DNA from: Parvibaculum sp.
GTDB taxonomy: Bacteria; Pseudomonadota; Alphaproteobacteria; Parvibaculales; Parvibaculaceae
NCBI GenBank assembly: GCA_014359855.1
Contig: JACIYQ010000022.1
Coordinates: forward strand, 1 to 6,441
Length of the DNA stretch: 6,441 nt
Reading direction: 5' to 3'
The first letter of the stretch is position 1. Each line of letters begins with the position of its first letter. Position numbers and translations under genes: made by a program. Below are positions 6,250 to 6,441 of this stretch, one piece after another. The notes beneath the pieces are model-generated. The model saw nothing but the letters and a program-made list of their open reading frames with translations, searched no databases and had not been told where the DNA came from.

Positions 6250-6441
6250 TCAGTCCCGCTCGCCGAAGCCGTCGGCGACGAGGGCGGAGAGGGCCTCGAG
6301 GGCGGCTTCCGCATCCGGGCCGTCCGTTTCGATGCGGATGCAGCAGCCGGGCGCGGCGGCGAGCATCATCAGGCCCATGATCGAGGTGCCGGGGACCGTC
6401 TGCCCTTCGCGGGAGACGGAAATGCCGGCATCGAACTTCTC
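6250..6441 (-). CDS. ptsH: HPr-family phosphocarrier protein, C-terminal part (cut by window edge)
   Basis: The last 63 residues are visible; the start and the phosphorylatable His near residue 15 lie beyond 6441. The block VPGTSIMGLMMLAAAPGC matches the conserved HPr region around the regulatory serine (SIMG; Ser codon at 6382-6384), the site phosphorylated by HPr kinase in alphaproteobacteria and Firmicutes. The remainder (CIRIETDGPDAEAALEALSA and so on, to GFGERD) is the usual beta strand plus last helix. HPr passes phosphate from enzyme I to EIIA proteins; in alphaproteobacteria, which mostly lack sugar-transport EIIs, it serves a regulatory phosphorelay tied to HPr kinase and an EIIA of the mannose type. 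Those genes are expected just to the right, upstream on this strand. Retention of the serine fits an HPr kinase being present. Stop TGA at 6250-6252. Confidence 0.9.
   Translation of the reverse strand, partial: EKFDAGISVSREGQTVPGTSIMGLMMLAAAPGCCIRIETDGPDAEAALEALSALVADGFGERD

Overview
The window looks like chromosomal DNA from a GC-rich alphaproteobacterium, probably Hyphomicrobiales (Rhizobiales) or a Parvibaculum-like relative. This rests on recalled gene order and protein features, not on a database match. The core is an HPr gene (ptsH, 3' part only), S-adenosylhomocysteine hydrolase (ahcY) and a multi-PAS sensor kinase, all on the minus strand. I recall this order as common in alphaproteobacteria. 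The kinase is best read as DivL, the atypical cell-cycle kinase of this class: its H-box carries tyrosine where the phospho-accepting histidine should be, while its ATP-binding boxes look complete.

Layout from left to right. 44-376 (+) encodes a small ribbon-helix-helix protein with a basic, His/Arg-rich N-terminal tail. It converges on divL (397-2976, -) with only 20 bases between the stops. A strong intrinsic terminator (3141-3167) separates ahcY from divL, and divL has a candidate promoter of its own with a GANTC site in its spacer. ahcY (3189-4607, -) has a good sigma70-like promoter (4734-4762) and a leader of about 120 bases full of GC-rich inverted repeats.

Between ahcY and ptsH, where these genes usually lie close together, about 1.6 kb is inserted. 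It holds a plus-strand remnant resembling the C-terminus of a hotdog thioesterase (about 4777-4956), a gene-poor spacer, and a complete gene (5201-6142, -) for an exported lipoprotein with a bacterial SH3 domain. From about 4957 to 6249 the base composition is visibly lower in GC than the flanks, suggesting an acquired segment. A 9-base inverted repeat (4968-4976 and 6154-6162) lies near both edges of it. ptsH runs off the right end.

Functionally the backbone genes are housekeeping: PTS-type phosphorelay regulation (HPr), the activated methyl cycle (AhcY) and cell-cycle control through DivL. In Caulobacter, DivL links DivK to the CckA-CtrA relay. The SH3 lipoprotein is the accessory element; its role is unknown. 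I saw no tRNA, rRNA, CRISPR array, transposase or recombinase.
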